Position numbers and translations under genes: made by a program
In this document: positions 28,201-36,254 of the stretch, piece after piece
How positions within the stretch are numbered: the first letter of the stretch is position 1
Layout: the number at the start of each line of letters is the position of its first letter
The notes under the pieces: generated by a model
What the model was told of the DNA's origin: nothing
Database searches by the model: none
What the model saw: the letters and a program-made list of their open reading frames with translations, nothing else
Assembly (NCBI RefSeq): GCF_024207115.1
Contig: NZ_CP100128.1
Span: forward strand, 3,844,001 to 3,908,000
Direction: 5' to 3'
Length of the DNA: 64,000 nt
Source of the DNA: Chromobacterium sp. IIBBL 290-4
Lineage (GTDB): Bacteria; Pseudomonadota; Gammaproteobacteria; Burkholderiales; Chromobacteriaceae

Positions 28201-29097
28201 GCCTGCGCGGCGGCGTATGGCGCGCAGCATGCCAGCGGCCTGACCCTGGGCGCGGGCTATCAGAATGATAATTGGCGGCTGGATGTCGGCGCCACATCGC
28301 CTAGCTTCCCGGTGTCCAATGTCATCGGCGGCGTCCAGCATTCAGGCAGCCTGGGGACGCTCAGCTATACCGTGGAGGCGTCGCGCCGGCCGCTGACCAG
28401 CTCCTTGCTGACCTATGCCGGCGTGCATGATCCCTATGTCGGCGAGAACTGGGGCGGCGTCACCGCCACGGGGCTGGGCGGCAGCCTGGGCTACGACAAG
28501 GGCGGTGCCTTCGGCGTGTGGTCTAACTTCGCCTACCAGCAATTGAGCGGCGAGAATGTGGAAAGCAATCGCAAACTGACGGCGATGGCGGGCGTGTACT
28601 GGCGCTTGATCGACCAGCCGGCCCGCTCGGTGACGCTGGGGCTGAGCACGGTGAATTTCTGGTATCAAAAGAATCTGGGCGGCTTCACCTTCGGGCAGGG
28701 CGGCTACTACAGCCCGCAACGCTACGACTCCTTGTCCATCCCGCTGCGCTACGCCGCGCGCAATGAGCGCTGGAGCTATTTCATCCGCGGATCGGTGTCG
28801 GTCTCCAGCGCGCGCGAGGATGCGTCGCCGTTCTATCCCACCCGGCCCGATTTGCAAGCCTTGGCCGGCAATCCCTATTACTCGGCCAGCTCCGGCCCCG
28901 GCTGGGGCGCTTCGCTGACCGGCGGCTTCGAATATCAATACTCTCCCACCCTGGCCTGGGGCGGCTTGCTGGACATCCAGCATTCGCAGTTCTACCAGCC
29001 CAGCCATCTGGTGCTGTATCTGCGTTACCAGCCGGATGGCACCGCCATGCCCCTGGCGATGCCGGTCGAGCCCTTGCAGCCGTATTCGGGATTCTGA
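25228..29097 (+). CDS. bcsC: cellulose export outer-membrane protein BcsC
   Basis: 1289 residues starting at GTG 25228, preceded by GGGAGGG at 5 nt. This start gives a clean signal peptide (RRLAPGLALSLMLAAAWGAPA). An upstream ATG at 25165 would put the signal peptide inside and is rejected. Residues about 30-860 are a long array of TPR-like helical repeats that span the periplasm. From about residue 895 lies the BCSC_C beta-barrel (EQYDQRQLKVWQGVDLLYRR onward) that forms the outer-membrane exit pore. Last of the core synthase genes; a lipoprotein gene follows after 2 bp. Confidence 0.95.
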   Translation: MRRLAPGLALSLMLAAAWGAPAVDPGQALLEQVRLWQSLGRPQDAQRALDQLFRIAPVGSPLNAEAMTLQALGQIQQRQDVAAKQTLARLRSLYPKYFGIARVEQMLRLRGADSARLLRARELFQAGKFEEAYAAFNELYQGHPPEGALELEYWQLVSRLPRGGWERSRVELSRMAAEHPANHQIRLALVSIYLLRPPLSQANFAELKLLSKFDDSRGEALAQWRRALLQVDGGLPEANYQDYLVLAPDDQTVRSKIEDINTRQARQRALLADPGYRALLSSTKQLDANQLGAAEQSLRQAGSRYALQGQYLQNLGRLLEKQGRYADAVSVYRRGQAAGSGGNWRGRIEDARLSDALAKADAAMQKQDWAGARAQLDIARQIRPADPDVLIAEGDWQAKQGHAAAARDDYWMALKRKPDSGSVLSGLMAVYLDQGKFDDAKKLLDAMPDKQRKALGESYQTARAQLARAQGDVWLDKGQAEPALPFLREAVRLQPDNVWNRYALANALLATGKGEEGSRLLRELAARPAVDPASLYAYALFQSKRDDNRAVLGALEKVPQTARTPGMADLQRRVWLRETLALADAEAANGQPERARRRLTEAEPLMAGDGPRVVQLADEWQKLGDAAHARELLQAQYLAQPSSDTELAYADLLLGQDEAAAAAPLLDAAQRNRSALSQDQQLTLDGLRGRLAAAQAAQARAAGKAQTASDILQAAAKQLPGDIRIQRAMADDDLQAKRWDAARERALKVLAANPGDDETRLSLMDAYLGAGRAEDARAVAESLLQPVEGGRAPDFTLRVLSRLEGLGDMARVNRELDRMFAAGQSDPGMYQLAAERAQKQDQPDQALSLYRQGLEASAAALSPPSQAAGPDQTGEALAADGPLQPLAAEGGRAESLHSAYAEQYDQRQLKVWQGVDLLYRRPGDGTPGTSQMAMWQAPLLVEIPAKGGGHYFIRADGVDMNAGTLDLNPSNDYTLNRFGTVAACAANSTPQACAAAYGAQHASGLTLGAGYQNDNWRLDVGATSPSFPVSNVIGGVQHSGSLGTLSYTVEASRRPLTSSLLTYAGVHDPYVGENWGGVTATGLGGSLGYDKGGAFGVWSNFAYQQLSGENVESNRKLTAMAGVYWRLIDQPARSVTLGLSTVNFWYQKNLGGFTFGQGGYYSPQRYDSLSIPLRYAARNERWSYFIRGSVSVSSAREDASPFYPTRPDLQALAGNPYYSASSGPGWGASLTGGFEYQYSPTLAWGGLLDIQHSQFYQPSHLVLYLRYQPDGTAMPLAMPVEPLQPYSGF

Positions 29098-29099
29098 TC

Positions 29100-29510
29100 A
29101 TGAAGCGCGTGTTGATGGTTCTGCTGCTGACTCTGGCCGCCTGCCATTCCCTTCCCTCGCCGGCGGAGGCGGAGCTGGCGGCGGCACGGACCCAGTATTG
29201 GCAGCACCCCTATCAACCCGAGTCCATCAATCGCCTGGCCATGCTGTTGGCGGAACGGGGCGACAAGGCCACGGCGGCTTTGCTGCTGGAGCGCGCTTTA
29301 TTGATCTCGCCAGGACGGGACGATATTCGCGCCAACCTGGAGCGGGTGCGCCGGGGCGAGCGGCGCGCCGCCGCTTCCGCGCCAGCCACCATCGCCGCGG
29401 CGGCCCAAGCGCCTACCGCGGCGTCTGTTCCGGCGGCGCAGCCAAAGCCCATCGCATCCTCCGCGCCTTTGCCATCTCCCTGGCCCCTGGCCGATCCCGT
29501 GTCCTGGTAG
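29100..29510 (+). CDS. small lipoprotein linked to the cellulose operon
   Basis: 136 residues. Lipobox LAAC puts the acylated Cys at residue 15 (MKRVLMVLLLTLAAC). The mature part has one TPR-like helical hairpin (INRLAMLLAERGDKATAALLLERALLISPGRDDIRANLERV). It then runs into a Pro/Ala-rich tail ending SPWPLADPVSW. I do not recognise a named Bcs family. The 2-bp spacing after bcsC and the TPR-like hairpin suggest it supports BcsC at the outer membrane. The TAG stop is the start of a REP-like hairpin. Confidence 0.8.
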   Translation: MKRVLMVLLLTLAACHSLPSPAEAELAAARTQYWQHPYQPESINRLAMLLAERGDKATAALLLERALLISPGRDDIRANLERVRRGERRAAASAPATIAAAAQAPTAASVPAAQPKPIASSAPLPSPWPLADPVSW

Positions 29511-29692
29511 GGCGGAAGCCCGGCCTTGCCGGGCGTTCCGCCGCGAAGCTCGGCGCATGTCATGGCGCTTGGCTATCTGTTGCGGGGGCTGACTCTTTGC
29601 TGCGCGGTCTGCGTGCTTGGCGGGCATGATTCATGAGCGTTTGCCGGGAGTGGAAATGGCGGATCGCCCCGCGAGCGGGGCATCCGCCCTAC
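29508..29692. repeat. inverted pair of REP-like hairpins between convergent genes
   Basis: Left hairpin 29511-29542 (GGCGGAA and GCCCGG arms with CCGGGC and TTCCGCC). Right hairpin 29658-29688 (GGCGGAT, GCCCC / GGGGC, ATCCGCC). Each begins, on its own outer strand, with GTAGGGCGGA, so the TAG of the lipoprotein gene and the TAG of bcsG both come from the repeat. They may also act as terminators. The spacing and inverted layout resemble REPINs. Confidence 0.6.
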
Positions 29693-31296
29693 GGCGCGTA
29701 TTCTGTCCAATCGCCGCCGCTTTGCCGCATCAGGAAGCGCTGGCCGTTCTGCATCATGACAAAACTGGAGCTTTCCGAGACAAAGGGCGTGCCGGGCAGA
29801 TCGTGGGTGTAGCTCTCCGGCCGGTAGTCCGCGCCGAAGGGGCTTTTCACCAGCATCCGCGACAGGATGGTCGAAACGGCGGTGTAGCTGACGGCCTGGT
29901 CTATCCTTTGCTGGGTGATTTTGGCCTGGCCGCCTATCACCTTGATGCCGGCCGGCACGATGGTGATGCGCGGCGTGGGGATTTCGCGCAGCCCGCTGAA
30001 TTGCAGCTTGTCGCCGCGCAGGGCCGCGCCATGCTCGGGCACGAACAGCAAAATCACTTTGCGGTGGCTTTGCTCCAATTGATCGATGAACTGCTCGATG
30101 TCGTGCAGCACCCGCGTGGCGCGATATTTATAGCTTTCATTGGTGTCCAGGCCCGGCGCTTCCGGGATGCGGTTGCCGTCGTGCAGGCTGATGGTGTTGT
30201 AATAGGTGGCCACGTGCGGGCTGCCATCCTGGCCGCGCAACTGCAGCCAGCGGTTCAGCGCGGCGTAGTCGTTGTAGATGGGGCTGCTGTCGAAAGCGCG
30301 TAGGCTGACCGGCAATTGCTGCTGGTTGAGCAGCGGCTCGTTGAGCTTGCCATAGCTGCGGATCTGCTGCAGAAAGCCGTCGAAGCTGCCGTCGTGGTTC
30401 ATCGTGATTTCGGTTTTGAAGCCTAGCTTGGCCAGATTCTTGAACAGGAAGCAATCGTCCGGCGCGCCCTCGTACAAGGCGCTGTGGCGCGGCTGGCCGC
30501 AAGTGGCGCGCAGCACCCGCAGCGCGGCGGGGCCGCTGTAGGAGGCGGCGGAGTTGAAGTTGTTGAAGACGATGTCGAATTTACTCAGCAGCGAGTGGTG
30601 CTCGAAACCTATCGCCTTCAGATCATCCCAGGACAGCGAGCAGACATGGATCAGCAGCACATCGAAGCTGGGGTCGGCCAGGGGGCCCGGGAAGCTGACT
30701 TTTTGCTGAGCCTGTTCCTGGAAGAAGGCATCCAGCTGCTGGGTCGGCGTTTGCGGCGCCGATTGCGCGCCGCCGCTGGCGGCGGTGGCGCTTGCCGCCA
30801 CCATGGCCGGCTCCGGCGCGCGCTCCTGCCATAACTGTTTGCCGCTTAGCCACAGCAGGGCCGCCAGCACCAGGGTGGCGAGCCGCAGATAGCGAGACAG
30901 CAGCAAGTAGCCGCCCAATAAGGCGGCGAAAGCGGTCAGCAGCTGCGGCGTGACGATGCGCTCGGTCAGTTCAAGCAGATAACTGAAGCTGAAGCCTTTC
31001 AACATCAGGGCCACTTGCGGCAAGGCTTGCTCCGGCGGCGGCAGCCAGGTGTCGTGATACAGCAGCGCGCCGGCCGCGCACCAGGCCAGCATGGCGCGCA
31101 GAATCCGCGGGCCGCGCCTGCGCGCCGGCAGCAGCAAGAGCAGGGCAAACGCCAGATTGGGCAGCGGATGCAGGTTGAGCATGCCGCGCCATGCCATCAG
31201 CAGCTTGGCGATGAAGTAGAAGTTCCAGCCGCCTAGGCCGGAGGCCTTAAGCGGCTCGTTTGCTTTCGTCGCGGCGGCGGAGGTTGTCTGGCTCAT
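29689..31296 (-). CDS. bcsG: cellulose phosphoethanolamine transferase BcsG
   Basis: 535 residues: N-terminal membrane helices (WNFYFIAKLLMAWRGMLNLHPLPN onward) and a periplasmic alkaline-phosphatase-fold domain. The nucleophile Ser254 lies in SYSGPAALRVLRATCGQ (E. coli Ser278), with Cys219 in HVCSLSW (E. coli Cys243) and the metal ligands in VPEHG. It moves phosphoethanolamine from phosphatidylethanolamine to glucose O6 of cellulose, which changes matrix stiffness. Last gene of the SBP-bcsE-bcsF-bcsG unit; its start overlaps the bcsF end by 4 bp. Confidence 0.95.
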   Translation of the reverse strand: MSQTTSAAATKANEPLKASGLGGWNFYFIAKLLMAWRGMLNLHPLPNLAFALLLLLPARRRGPRILRAMLAWCAAGALLYHDTWLPPPEQALPQVALMLKGFSFSYLLELTERIVTPQLLTAFAALLGGYLLLSRYLRLATLVLAALLWLSGKQLWQERAPEPAMVAASATAASGGAQSAPQTPTQQLDAFFQEQAQQKVSFPGPLADPSFDVLLIHVCSLSWDDLKAIGFEHHSLLSKFDIVFNNFNSAASYSGPAALRVLRATCGQPRHSALYEGAPDDCFLFKNLAKLGFKTEITMNHDGSFDGFLQQIRSYGKLNEPLLNQQQLPVSLRAFDSSPIYNDYAALNRWLQLRGQDGSPHVATYYNTISLHDGNRIPEAPGLDTNESYKYRATRVLHDIEQFIDQLEQSHRKVILLFVPEHGAALRGDKLQFSGLREIPTPRITIVPAGIKVIGGQAKITQQRIDQAVSYTAVSTILSRMLVKSPFGADYRPESYTHDLPGTPFVSESSSFVMMQNGQRFLMRQSGGDWTEYAP

Positions 31297-31499
31297 TCGG
31301 TTTCAGTAGTTTGGCGCGCGCGGGAGGGCGCGCTGGTGCGCGGACGGTAAGGGTGGGGCTGGAAGTGCCGCAACCGGCTGATGCTCACCTTGCGCAGCCA
31401 GGGCACCAGCAGGGCGTGGACCATATAGCCCGCGATGCCGGCGGCCAAGGCCGTCAGCATCATCAAAAACTGGGTTTCGCTGAACTCGTAGTCGAACAT
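31293..31499 (-). CDS. bcsF: BcsF, small membrane protein
   Basis: 68 residues with one transmembrane helix (FLMMLTALAAGIAGYMVHALLVPWL) and a basic, Pro/Arg-rich cytoplasmic tail. Size, topology and place between bcsE and bcsG match BcsF (E. coli 63 residues). BcsF recruits cytosolic BcsE to the membrane next to BcsG. Starts 1 bp after the bcsE stop and overlaps bcsG by 4 bp. Confidence 0.88.
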   Translation of the reverse strand: MFDYEFSETQFLMMLTALAAGIAGYMVHALLVPWLRKVSISRLRHFQPHPYRPRTSAPSRARQTTETE

Positions 31500-31500
31500 G

Positions 31501-33111
31501 TCACGGCGTCTCCGGTTCCGATTTGCGTCTTTGCAAGGCCGCGCGTTTGACGGCGATGCGCGTCGGGGCGTGCTCGGCCGGCGCCTGGTGCTCCACGTCG
31601 GCCAGGGCCTGGTTGAAGTCGGGCAGATTGCCTTGCCCCTCCAGCCGGGACAAGGCTTGCAGAATGCTGGCGCTGTCCGGGCAACGGACTTCGTTCTCCG
31701 CCAGTTCCGATATCGGCAGGCGGAACAGGTTTTTCAACGCCACCTGCACATCGCTTTCGCCGCAGGCGAACAAAAACAGATAAGCGTGGGTCCAGTCCGC
31801 GCTGCAAAGGTCGCCGGCGCGCTGGAAGCGGCCTTGCTCCAGCAACTCGCGCGGGCCTATGCCGCCCGCCGGCTTGAATATGACCAGCGTGTTGGCGATG
31901 TTGATGGCGCCGCTGCGTTGCACGGTATTGCGCACGGCTTCGACGAAACGCTCCGGCAGCAGGTAGCCGCGGTCGGGCAAGGGCTGGCTGGCATCCTGCA
32001 GCCTTTCCGGCGCCAGCTGGCTGTATTGTTGGAACACCGCAGGCTGCATGGCGTGGATCAGGCTGACGGTGCTGGCAAACTGCAGTTCGGCGGGCAGCAC
32101 CATATTGGCGCCCAGGCGCAGCATCAATTGCGCCTCGTTTTGCCGCAGCCGGCGGTTGCCCACCTCGCGCACGAAAATCTTCAGCCGGCTGCCGCCGCGC
32201 TGCCGCAATTTGCTGACGGCTTCCACCAGCGCTTCGCGTTGCCGGCCGGCGGTGTCCAGCAGGACGCTGGCGGCCACGGCGTCGCGGGTGGCTTCCAGCA
32301 GCGCGTCCAGGTCTTCATATTGCTGCCATAGCGGAGTGGGCGGCTCGTTGCCGGTCATGCTGGTGGCGGTGGCGTAGACCTGCAGGATGTCGTTGGCGGG
32401 ACGGGCGGCGATGTCGTCGGGGTCGGCCTTGAAGCGCGTCAGCGCGCCGTCGGCGTTGCGGATCAATACCTGGGCCTCGGGCTGCGCGGCGTCCGCGCCC
32501 AGCCAGTGGTCGACTTGCCAGCTGTAGGTGTCCACACCTATGGACTGCGTCTGCACCACGCCGCCGCAGTTACGCGCCGCCTGGCTGAGCATGGCCAGCG
32601 AAGCCATGTCCAGCCGTTGCTGGTTCACCAGCAGCAGCACGCAATGGCCGGTTCGCGCCGCCCATTGCATGGCCTGGCTCAGCTCTTGCTGCAGCAGCTT
32701 GGGGTTGCCGAAGCGCAGATAGTCCTCGGCGTTGCCTATCGCCAGCAAGGCATTGGCGCCCTTGGCGCGCAAACGGTCCAGGCCGTGGCGCAGCTCCTCC
32801 AGGCAGGCGGTCAGCAACAGTTCCGGCGCGGGCTTGGGGGCGAGCAGCAACAGGCTGCCGGTGGCCAGGCGGCGGTCCAGCCAGGCGGTGTTTTGTCTGG
32901 GCGCGGGCGCCAGGCGGCTGCAGCAAAGCATGGGGTGGCGGTTGACCGCCGGCAAGTTGGCGAACAGCAAGGCGACGTCGATATCGTCGCTGCCGCTGGC
33001 GATCAGGTACAGGCCGCCGCTGACCATGGAAGTGGCGGAGGCGGACAGGCCGGGAATGCCAAGGCTGAAGTGCGTATCCATCGAGATTTTTTGTGTGCGG
33101 ACCTCATTCAT
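31501..33111 (-). CDS. bcsE: BcsE, c-di-GMP-binding cellulose regulator
   Basis: 536 residues from the ATG at 33111; the ATG at 33081 (MDTHFSLGIPGLS) is equally possible because neither has a clear Shine-Dalgarno. The middle region matches E. coli BcsE (RGGSRLKIFVREVGNRRLR and LGANMVLPAELQFA). The C-terminal GIL domain contains the cyclic di-GMP site RAGD at about residues 431-434 (E. coli RTGD), followed by the LFLFACGESDVQVALKNLF strand-helix. BcsE raises cellulose output by holding the Bcs complex together. Its presence with BcsF and BcsG defines the enterobacterial type of cellulose system. Confidence 0.92.
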   Translation of the reverse strand: MNEVRTQKISMDTHFSLGIPGLSASATSMVSGGLYLIASGSDDIDVALLFANLPAVNRHPMLCCSRLAPAPRQNTAWLDRRLATGSLLLLAPKPAPELLLTACLEELRHGLDRLRAKGANALLAIGNAEDYLRFGNPKLLQQELSQAMQWAARTGHCVLLLVNQQRLDMASLAMLSQAARNCGGVVQTQSIGVDTYSWQVDHWLGADAAQPEAQVLIRNADGALTRFKADPDDIAARPANDILQVYATATSMTGNEPPTPLWQQYEDLDALLEATRDAVAASVLLDTAGRQREALVEAVSKLRQRGGSRLKIFVREVGNRRLRQNEAQLMLRLGANMVLPAELQFASTVSLIHAMQPAVFQQYSQLAPERLQDASQPLPDRGYLLPERFVEAVRNTVQRSGAINIANTLVIFKPAGGIGPRELLEQGRFQRAGDLCSADWTHAYLFLFACGESDVQVALKNLFRLPISELAENEVRCPDSASILQALSRLEGQGNLPDFNQALADVEHQAPAEHAPTRIAVKRAALQRRKSEPETP

Positions 33112-33143
33112 ACTAGCAGGTGATGGCGATCCTCCCCGTTCGC

Positions 33144-34193
33144 TCAATGGAGGCCTTTCAGCCAGATCCCAAGATAGGCTTTGCGATACGCCTGGTTGTC
33201 CTCGATTTCGCCGTCGCGGCCGCCGGCTTGCAGCTTTTCCTGCGTCACCAATATCGGCTTGCCGACGAAGCCGCTGGGCGGCTGATGGGCAAAGCCGCGG
33301 TTCAGTTCGTCGGCCAGCTGCCAGCCTTGCTGATTGAGCGGTTCCGCCACCGTGGCCTTCTGCTGGGAAATGCCTTCGCGGATGCGGTTCATCGCCGAAT
33401 TGGAGCCGTCGCCGGCGGAAATGTTGACGATGTCCGGCCGGCCCGCCTGGTGCAGCGGGAAGTTGATGTTGTCGAAGTAAAGGTCGTTGATGGCCAGCGT
33501 GTGCGTCCAGGCTTTGCCGTATTTGCGCGCCAGTTCCGGCACCAGCTTGGGGATGATCTGCACAGTCTGGCTCAAGTCCACGTCTTGCACCGCCAGCACC
33601 TTGCAGCGTTGGCATTTCTCCAGCGCGGTCTTCATCGCGGCGGCCTTGCGCATGGCGATGGCGAAGTGCGAGTCGGTGAAAATGACGGCGCCCATCGCGC
33701 CGCTGCTGCTGCCTATCGCGTAATCCGCCGCCGCCTGGGCCACGGCCAGCGGGTCGGTGGTGATGTTGGCGGCCAGCTCGGCATTGGCGCCGGGCGCGCT
33801 GCCGGCATGCCAGCCCACCGCCACCTTGCCCATCTGCTTGAGCAGGGCGAATTCCAGATGATAGCTGGCGCTGTCGCTGCCGATCAGGGCCACGCCGTCC
33901 AAATCCTTGGCGGTGGCGTGCAGCAGCAATTGCTCGCGCACGGCGTCGTTGCCGCTCTTGGCGTCCGCCACTTTTACCTGCCAACGCAAAAAGCCCGCGG
34001 CGTTGAGGAAGCTGCGGGTGGTTTTGGAAATGCCGCCGTTGCGCAGGTCGTAGGCTATCAGCAGCACATGCTTGCCGAATTGTGCCGGCGGGCCGGACGC
34101 TGGCGCGATGGCTTCGCCGCGAACCGCGCCGGCATGGCAGGCGAGGGCGAGGCATTGCGCCAGCAGGACACGGGCGGGCGGCGGGCGATTCAT
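33144..34193 (-). CDS. periplasmic sugar-binding-like protein heading the bcsEFG unit
   Basis: 349 residues from the ATG at 34193 (MNRPPPARVLLAQCLALACHAG, a Sec signal). The body is a type I periplasmic-binding fold of the RbsB class: HVLLIAYDLRNGGISKTTRSFLNAAG, LDGVALIGSDS and NISAGDGSNSAMNRIREGI are recognisable sheet-helix units. No ABC permease or ATPase gene is near. It ends 32 bp before bcsE on the same strand, so it is probably cotranscribed with bcsEFG. It may sense a sugar released in the periplasm and signal to a membrane receptor. Ligand unknown. Confidence 0.8.
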   Translation of the reverse strand: MNRPPPARVLLAQCLALACHAGAVRGEAIAPASGPPAQFGKHVLLIAYDLRNGGISKTTRSFLNAAGFLRWQVKVADAKSGNDAVREQLLLHATAKDLDGVALIGSDSASYHLEFALLKQMGKVAVGWHAGSAPGANAELAANITTDPLAVAQAAADYAIGSSSGAMGAVIFTDSHFAIAMRKAAAMKTALEKCQRCKVLAVQDVDLSQTVQIIPKLVPELARKYGKAWTHTLAINDLYFDNINFPLHQAGRPDIVNISAGDGSNSAMNRIREGISQQKATVAEPLNQQGWQLADELNRGFAHQPPSGFVGKPILVTQEKLQAGGRDGEIEDNQAYRKAYLGIWLKGLH

Positions 34194-34755
34194 GCGGGAG
34201 ACGGGCGGCATGGCGGGCGGCGGCTCAAGCAAGCGGTATGCATGATCAACTATAGCAAGCGGCCAGAGCTTCGCAGCGCCAGCGTTCCGGTAGGCGAGCC
34301 GGCGGCATCGCCCAATACGGACAGGCGGCTTGCGGCATCGTCCATGCGCGCGTCGCCGCCAAATGGCGATGCCGAAGCGGATGGCGCGGCTGGGCATGGC
34401 GCAGAGTGGCGAGATTGATACCTGTCCTAAAGCAGGGTTGCCGCCGGAGCGTTCCATCTGTGTCTGAGGCTTAATGCGCAAACGATATTTTTTATCGGGA
34501 GGGAGGAGGGCCAGCTATAGCTTGTTATAGAACATAAGCATTTTTACTTATTAATTAAATGCGAATTGATTGTAATGAAATTGAATGAATGGTTTACAAA
34601 TGCGCCGTTAAGAAATATTGCGAGCATTAACAAATGCTGATTAGATGGTTTGGCGATGTAAAGTATTTGCTCTATATCGTGATGAATCAAAGTTCAGCGC
34701 TTATTTTAAGAGCGCCAGAGCTTGTTTTCTCTATTATTTCAGCAGGGGATAAAAC
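34194..34755 (+). other. intergenic region with a sharp shift to AT-rich DNA
   Basis: The left part is GC-rich like the neighbours. From about 34480 to 34755 the sequence becomes strongly AT-rich with long A/T runs. It has several small inverted repeats (AGCATT / AATGCT around 34623-34638). No gene was found. The composition suggests acquired DNA and a likely site for silencing proteins. Confidence 0.6.
34650..34678 (+). promoter_or_regulatory. candidate promoter of the aerolysin-like gene
   Basis: TTGGCG at 34650-34655 and TATATC at 34673-34678, 17 bp apart, about 78 bp before the ATG. Each box matches four of six consensus bases. Confidence 0.35.
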
Positions 34756-36069
34756 ATGCATTTGAAAAAAACCATCCTTCCCGTTTCTGTTCTATTCATG
34801 GCTGCCCAGCAGCTGGCATGGGCAGCGGATACCGTTCCACAGTTCAATGATGTGGTGTATACGGAAATGTCGCCCGATAATGAATCGACGATTAGAAAAA
34901 TCGTCACCTCGGATGAGTTCTTCAAGCCATGGTCTTATTTGGCGCATTACTTCGGCTATGGCTGGGTGGGCGGCAATACCAATGGCAATACGGCGGTGGG
35001 GAAGGAGTTTGAATATAAGCGCATCGACACCATGTTGGACAATCTGTCGATGCCGGATAATAAGTACCGCTATATGATGAACGCCAAGTACGATCCCAAG
35101 GGGCCGGGCGGCTATTGGGCGGACAAGCGTTTCCGCATGGCTTTTTCCAATATCCAGTGGATGATGGAGCCTGGCGACATGCAGCTTGGCGCGCCGGAGC
35201 TGTACAATAAAAAGCCATTGAAAGTCGTGAATGTCGAGCTGGAAAACCACAGCGACCAGTCCGATACCGGCGTGGCGAATTTGAAATACGATTCCACGGT
35301 GAGCTGGTCAAAAGCCGACAAGATCAGCGTCAGCGGCAAGGTGACGATGACCAATAAGTGGACCGGCGGTTTGCCATTGATAGGCGGGGCGGAAACATCT
35401 GTGGCGGTGGAAATCGCCTCCGGCGCCGATTGGACCACCACCAACGGCACCAGCAGCACCACGTCTCAAACGGCGGAGTATCGCGCGGTGCTGCCGCCCA
35501 AGAGCAAGCGCATGATCACGCTGACCTTGTTCGAGCAAAAAGCCAATATTCCCTATAGCTCCAAGATGTTTCTGACTTACGAGGCGGAGTTGTACAACTT
35601 CTTGCGTTACAGCGATAACGCGCTGAATGGCCATCCCTCCAATCGGCCGTTCTATCTGGCCAAGTTCGGCGGCAAAGACGGCTTGAATGGCGCACAGGAC
35701 CTGCTGTCGCAATACCTCAATCCGGCCACGTCGAAATGGGACTGGCCATGGGCGACCAACCAATACTCGCGCAGCACCATCGAGTATTACATCGGCGCCA
35801 TCGCCAAACGTAAGTTCAAGCAGCACTTTACCGGCGTGTTCACCGCCGTGGACTCGACGGCCTACATCATCACCGCCGGGCCGGTGCAGCCGCTGAGCGC
35901 GCAGTCGCAGACAGCGAGATCGGCTAACTTGGGGGCTGCGGCCTCGGGCGGACTCCAGTACCGCGTAGTGAGCGGCGACTGGAAAGATGTGCCCGGCAAG
36001 CTGAAGAATCTGCAATTCAGCTTGAGCAAGCCGCTTGCCGCGCCGTCGGCCGCGTCGCCGCTCAAATAA
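34756..36069 (+). CDS. secreted aerolysin-family pore-forming toxin lacking domain 1
   Basis: 437 residues with a signal peptide ending at about AWA (23). From residue 56 the sequence follows proaerolysin closely: FFKPWSYLAHYFGYGWVGG, YDSTVSWSKADKISVSGKVT, VEIASGADW, NRPF and WDWPWATNQY. The pore-forming hairpin region is the Ser/Thr-rich stretch near 185-245. The lectin-like domain 1 (first 80 residues of proaerolysin) is absent, as in Clostridium septicum alpha-toxin. A tail of about 50 residues after Arg388 (TARSANLGAAASGG) resembles the propeptide removed on activation, but the dibasic furin motif is missing. No Cys at all, and His132 of aerolysin is Thr75. RBS AGGGGA. Stands alone. Confidence 0.88.
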   Translation: MHLKKTILPVSVLFMAAQQLAWAADTVPQFNDVVYTEMSPDNESTIRKIVTSDEFFKPWSYLAHYFGYGWVGGNTNGNTAVGKEFEYKRIDTMLDNLSMPDNKYRYMMNAKYDPKGPGGYWADKRFRMAFSNIQWMMEPGDMQLGAPELYNKKPLKVVNVELENHSDQSDTGVANLKYDSTVSWSKADKISVSGKVTMTNKWTGGLPLIGGAETSVAVEIASGADWTTTNGTSSTTSQTAEYRAVLPPKSKRMITLTLFEQKANIPYSSKMFLTYEAELYNFLRYSDNALNGHPSNRPFYLAKFGGKDGLNGAQDLLSQYLNPATSKWDWPWATNQYSRSTIEYYIGAIAKRKFKQHFTGVFTAVDSTAYIITAGPVQPLSAQSQTARSANLGAAASGGLQYRVVSGDWKDVPGKLKNLQFSLSKPLAAPSAASPLK

Positions 36070-36083
36070 GCTTTTGAAGCCAT

Positions 36084-36123
36084 CCGCCATGGCGCTGGCG
36101 CATTCTGGCCGGCGCCATGGCGG
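36084..36123 (+). terminator. perfect 12-bp hairpin after the toxin gene
   Basis: CCGCCATGGCGC (36084-36095) and its exact complement (36112-36123) with a 16-nt loop. There is no T-tract, so it may be a stem that stabilises the mRNA end and not a classic terminator. Confidence 0.45.
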
Positions 36124-36209
36124 CTTACTGGCGTTCCCCATGCGCCCGGCTTGGCAAAAAGGACGCCATCGAGTAGGGAAAGGGGCTCGGAGCGCGCGTC
36201 AAAACCGGT

Positions 36210-36215
36210 TATAAT
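36210..36215 (+). promoter_or_regulatory. -10 box of the valS promoter
   Basis: A consensus TATAAT 40 bp before the valS ATG. The -35 region (about 36187-36192) is poor, so an activator or a strong -10 dependence is likely. Confidence 0.4.
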
Positions 36216-36254
36216 CGAGCCATTTTTCCATTCAGAAAACCAAGATTCAGCACC

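Noticed and set aside
26599..28341. Minus-strand frame opposite the bcsC repeats
   Set aside because: Arg/Gln-rich shadow of TPR coding sequence.
33144..34481. Longer start (34481) for the periplasmic binding protein
   Set aside because: It would put about 96 non-signal residues before the obvious Sec signal beginning at MNRPPPARV.
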